Positions 60,209 to 64,000 of a stretch of 64,000 bases of DNA are shown one piece after another. Numbering within the stretch: position 1 is the first letter of the stretch; every line of letters starts with the position of its first letter. A program made the translations under genes and the position numbers. The DNA lies in the NCBI GenBank assembly GCA_001695595.3, contig MBPM02000086.1:124001-188000 (forward strand). The letters run 5' to 3'. This DNA comes from Plasmopara viticola (lineage: Eukaryota; Oomycota; Peronosporomycetes; Peronosporales; Peronosporaceae). The notes beneath the pieces were generated by a model, which was not told where the DNA came from, did not search any database, and saw only the letters and a program-made list of their open reading frames with translations.

Positions 60209-63200
60209 TCATCCAGGCACCTCAGACGCAGTGTCAACAACGCGTGGCTCGATCTTTAGCGAGCGGGCAAAGCAGGATTCACCATCAGGAAATGCGACTG
60301 TTGAGCATATGTGTTCCTGGACGGAAAACACAATGTTGTAAGAGCCTTTAGCTTTCCGAGCAAACAAGCAATTGAAGGTTAATTTACGTACCAAAACACG
60401 TTTGTTTGTTGGCAATAAGTACGGCGTCTTCTGGAACGACAACATCCTTTCGATGAGAAACCCAATCGAACGGATCTTTTTGAAATTTATTAGATCTCCC
60501 TCCACACGGTCAGGGTATTCCTGAAGAGCAAGCACATTTTGAATGACGACTCCTATATAAGGGATCAAAGGAAGGGAGGCTTCTTTCGTAAACTTGTTGA
60601 GTGATCGAGCTCCCTTCTCCGTAAGTGGTACCAAATCTTGCCATAAGTCTCGCGCCTGCGGAGGAAGTCGGCCCCATGTTTTCTTCAGACGAAAAATTGA
60701 GGAATCGTTTGCTGCATTCATGACCGCCATGAACCCATCGAGATTTTGTAAAGGTGAAAGCAACACGCCAGCAACGCGAATGAAATACGCAAGGATCTCG
60801 GCTCGCTGGTCCACATCGCCTCGCATTAGAATATGACTAACAACCCAAACCGAGATATGATTATGCAACAGTCGAAGTCGCTGATATCCTGGCGTTTTCT
60901 CTGCGTTGCGTTTCGATGCCAACACCTCGGATACTAGTGCAATAAACAACCGTTAGCAACTGGACCAGACCCTACATTTCACGATTATATTAGCAAGCAT
61001 CCACCTTTGATCTTGCTATAAAAGTAATGTTGCATCAGAGTGATCTGCTGTGCAATGATGCTGGGATCTAAATCCAATATCCTTAAACATCAAGCAGGAA
61101 CAATGATAAGCTTGTTGCTTGGGACAAGGGGCAAGACGTCACACGTACCACAATCTGGCCATCCGTTGTTCTGATGCAAACGCGGGCCCCACATTTACGC
61201 CTCTAGGTTGCCAAGGCGTGATAGTTAATGGACGTGCCTCAGTCACAGTCCCAAGAGTGTCCTCCTGTTTTACCACAAACGAATTTTTGGCCTCTCCGGT
61301 TCTCCAAACACCAGCGAGAGACATTCTGCGTCGCATCCCTTCTGTAATTATCTCCATTCCCGTCGCAGCAGCGAACAAATCATCATCCAAAAAGTCGAGG
61401 TTTGGGTTTGCTTGCTTAGCAGTGCAAATAAATTGCTTTAACGACTTGTAATCCTCTTCACAAAACGACAAAGTTTGAAATTCCTGCACGCGGTGTGACT
61501 GACAAGCCTCTTTAAATTCAGGCAACAAGGAAGCATTGACCCATTGCGCACATTGTGGGTCTTCATTCGCCAATGTATTCTCAAGTGGAATCACCTCCTC
61601 GTACAACATAGCAACGTAATTGCAAACCTGCATGTCACATTCCACACTGTGCTTTAATATCTCTGCCATTTTATTTAAAGCGCTCAGCACCATTCGTCGC
61701 ACGTAAAAGCCAGCGTCTGTTTTCACTGGATGCTGCCGCCACAAATTTCGCAAAATGTCGACCATTTCACGAAACTTGTCGCCACCTTCGTTCGGCGCAT
61801 ACGCACAAGACCAAATAAGCGCACTAAGTTGTTCGAGACGGTAATTATCATAGCGCAGTAGAAGGTCAGCAATGGCATCGAACGTCCCTGCAACAATTTC
61901 TTCGCTTCCATTCTTTTCTTCGATCACAAGATCCTTGATGTTTAAAATCGCCCCGGCTACATTCCTGTGCCCTTTCATTGACATGAGGATTGCAGCATTT
62001 TCCACGTCATCCAGAAACTCATCGTCGGAGTCATCATCATCATCATCGTTTTCACCGACATTACAAAATTCATCAGTAGGTGCTGTGTTGTCACGCGACA
62101 GTATTTTATTTGCACTTCCGTCTGACGAGCGACGAGCTTCCGCCATAGACATTGCCGACTGGCCATATAAATCGCGCAATTCTGCTTTTGAGTTGTCCTC
62201 CAATCTCGCCAAGAGATGAGCAAATACCTCCTCACAACCATACAAGGCGGCATAGTGCAAGGGTGTACGGTAAACTTCACAAACTCCTGACATATCTGCG
62301 CCAACTTGAACGAGGTAATTTATCGCTGAAATGGCCGAGGAGCTGTCGACTGGAATACTGCTGCACATATCAATCACGGTCTGGTGATTATTGTAACCAT
62401 CAAATTTGTTATCGCCTAGTAGACATGACACAGACGGCGATAAAGAAGTGGTGATGTGTTCCATGGCCATACCAAGATCTTTGGCAACAGCAACCATTAG
62501 CGGTGTCAGTCCCTCACTTGAACGAGAATTAACATCGCAGCCCTTTTCAACTAATAGCTGGCATGAACGCTGACTAGCGCTAGCTGCCGCGAAATGGAGC
62601 GGTGTCTCGCCATGTAGCGTACGAATGTCAGCTAGGGCTTCATAATCAAGTAATCCTTCGACCACATTGGCTCGGCCGCTTCTGGCCGCAAGCGCAAGAG
62701 CGCTCATGCCACGCTGCCAATTTCGAGCATTCAGATCAACATTGCTATCTGCCTCCATGATTGCGTCAATTGCGCCAAGATAGCCTCTTTCTGCTAGCAG
62801 CATTACTGGGGTGTTACCATATATGTCCACAATATCGATAGCAGCTCCGTGATCAAGAACTTTCTTCACAATCAATACTGCCTTATCCGAATCACTTAGC
62901 ATCACTGAAGTCCCATTTCCTGTTTTTGTCATGCCTGGAGACGTATTCCCCATTGCAGGCATCATACAAGGAGACCCAATCATATGGAGTGCGCTACGCC
63001 CAAATTCACCAATCGCTTTTACCTTTGCACCATGCTGAAGCATGTACGAGACAACATTAAAGTGAAGCGCACTAACTGCGACATGAAGTGGAGAGTTGCC
63101 TCCACACTCGTGAGCAACATAGTTCACGTCAGCACCATTTGCCAACAACATTTGCACACTAAATACATCACCGCGCTGGCATGCGTGCATCAATGCCACG

Positions 63201-64000
63201 TTCCACAATGCCTTATTCGACGTCAAGATCTTAAAGTAACTATTCCCTGGAATAAACGCAAGCCGATGAGGCGACGCTGAATCGAGAAGTAGTGTCATAA
63301 TATCTTGAAATGGCCACAAGACAACATTTTGTCCATTCACCGTCACCAAAACAAATCCCCGGGTGATGATGTTTCCAACAGCAGAAAATCCATGAGGAGA
63401 TATATGATCCACAACCGCTCCATATCGGTAGGTCGACTCCACTTCGAATTCCAAAACACGCCGCCAGTCACCATCAATGGATAAAGTGATCTGATCCTTG
63501 AATATATCCTCTAAGACAGCCGGAATGCTCACATTGCACACAAAGTCCACCGCGTGCGTCAAAATATTTAGTGATGTTTCACCGTCAAAAGACCCACCTC
63601 CTGACCACGAGCCATTTAATTCCGTCAACAACGTTCTAAGTGAAATAAGGTTCTCAAGCCCGCTGTTCGACAGTACATAGGTAAATATTGGAATAATATC
63701 GTCAGCTTCGAGTCGCTCAAGCTCGACATTCGTTTCGTGCTCTTCAGCATAGGTCGATTGGATTTCCTTGATCGTGCTCGTAAGCACGTCATACTTGGCA
63801 GCAGGTAGCTGGACCTGTGCAATTTGCGCAAGTACTCGAGACGCTTTCCGCCATTCTTTCCACGAAACCTGATGCAACGGAATATTAAAATACATTTGAT
63901 CTTTACCTTGCAGCCACCGCACTTTGCGATTAATTGAAGACTCTTCTTCATGATAAGTTCGACGCAAAAAAGAGTTGATTTTGCTTTGCAGCGGTACAAA
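60209..64000 (-). CDS. VPS9 - PDZ-like - ankyrin - RasGEF_N - RasGEF protein, 5' end outside window
   Basis: A large signalling protein, partial at its N-terminus: the frame is open to base 64000 and the apparent start at 63967 is TTG, not ATG. Exons: 64000-61149, 61081-61005, 60933-60392, 60316-60209, giving 1,192 residues in the window. Residue numbers run from the window edge. VPS9-like Rab5-GEF region about 45-155 (ADDIIPIFTYVL, then a GETSLNILTHAVDF block). PDZ-like about 185-250 (GAVVDHISPHGFSAVGNI, then VNGQNV). Ankyrin repeats about 262-620 (GNSPLHVAVSA, GETPLHFAAAS, YRTPLHYAALYG). An Asp-rich loop about 650. RasGEF_N (REM)-like about 700-780. RasGEF about 950-1185 (LDPSIIAQQITL, then SVWVVSHIL, INFKKIRSIGFLIERM, SLKIEPR). 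The 75-bp last intron is in frame and stop-free; removing it restores the RasGEF end. It may couple Rab5 and Ras signalling. Confidence 0.85.
60317..60391 (-). other. In-frame, stop-free intron of the RasGEF gene
   Basis: Minus-strand GTACGTAAATTAACC...TTTTCCGTCCAG, 75 bp. It has a consensus-like donor GTACGT and a pyrimidine-rich acceptor. Left in, it would insert 25 residues before the conserved SLKIEPR end of RasGEF. Confidence 0.75.

Noticed and set aside
62028..62056. ATC/CAT triplet run, possible microsatellite
   Set aside because: It encodes the Asp-rich loop of the VPS9/RasGEF protein in frame, so it is coding low complexity rather than a separate repeat.
63965..64000. Start of the RasGEF gene at 63967
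   Set aside because: The codon there is TTG and the frame continues to the window edge, so the gene is 5'-partial.

Overview
The window looks like nuclear DNA of an oomycete, probably a Peronosporales species (Phytophthora or downy mildew). This is an inference from gene style: compact, GC-richer genes with very short GT-AG introns (61-81 nt), a bZIP plus START-like regulator with a non-canonical basic region, oomycete-like core-promoter motifs, and gene islands separated by long AT-rich deserts full of decayed Ty1/copia DNA. I see no prokaryotic organisation, no tRNA or rRNA gene I can defend, and no CRISPR array.

Layout. 1-11,138 is almost gene-free; it holds one near full-length SINE-like element (183-508) with a 12-bp target duplication. 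11,139-12,530 (-) is a two-exon bZIP/START-like gene. 12.5-19.6 kb is a desert with copia RT-like scraps. 19,626-21,074 (+) is an amino-acid transporter. 21.1-28.0 kb holds a copia relic and then a complete-length but frame-broken copia element (23,631-28,001), with both LTRs and a 5-bp target duplication. 30.3-40.7 kb is the main gene island: a CCDC6-like coiled-coil protein, a second SINE copy, a class-B DnaJ with an upstream heat-shock element, a five-exon syntaxin, an unidentified gene whose 3' end is involved in a duplication around a SINE tail, a four-exon protein with repeated DI-G motifs, and a gamma-SNAP with an NPF-bearing tail. 41.1-51.4 kb is another desert with a copia gag relic. 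51.4-64 kb holds a CHCHD2/10-like protein, DRG1, a dead pogo-like transposase, a small MGC (myristoylation-type) protein with a VCP-interacting motif, a five-exon AMPK gamma subunit and, at the right edge, a large multidomain gene (VPS9, PDZ-like, ankyrin, RasGEF_N and RasGEF) that runs off the window.

How the genes relate. There are no operons. Several genes act in membrane traffic (syntaxin, gamma-SNAP, the VPS9/RasGEF protein, perhaps the VIM protein through VCP/p97), but their nearness is not proof of linkage. I rebuilt the spliced models by hand from splice-site sequence, reading frame and family conservation; in every full model the exon lengths add up to a whole number of codons. Two introns (57,836-57,898 and 60,317-60,391) are multiples of three without a stop, so a simple ORF search reads straight through them.
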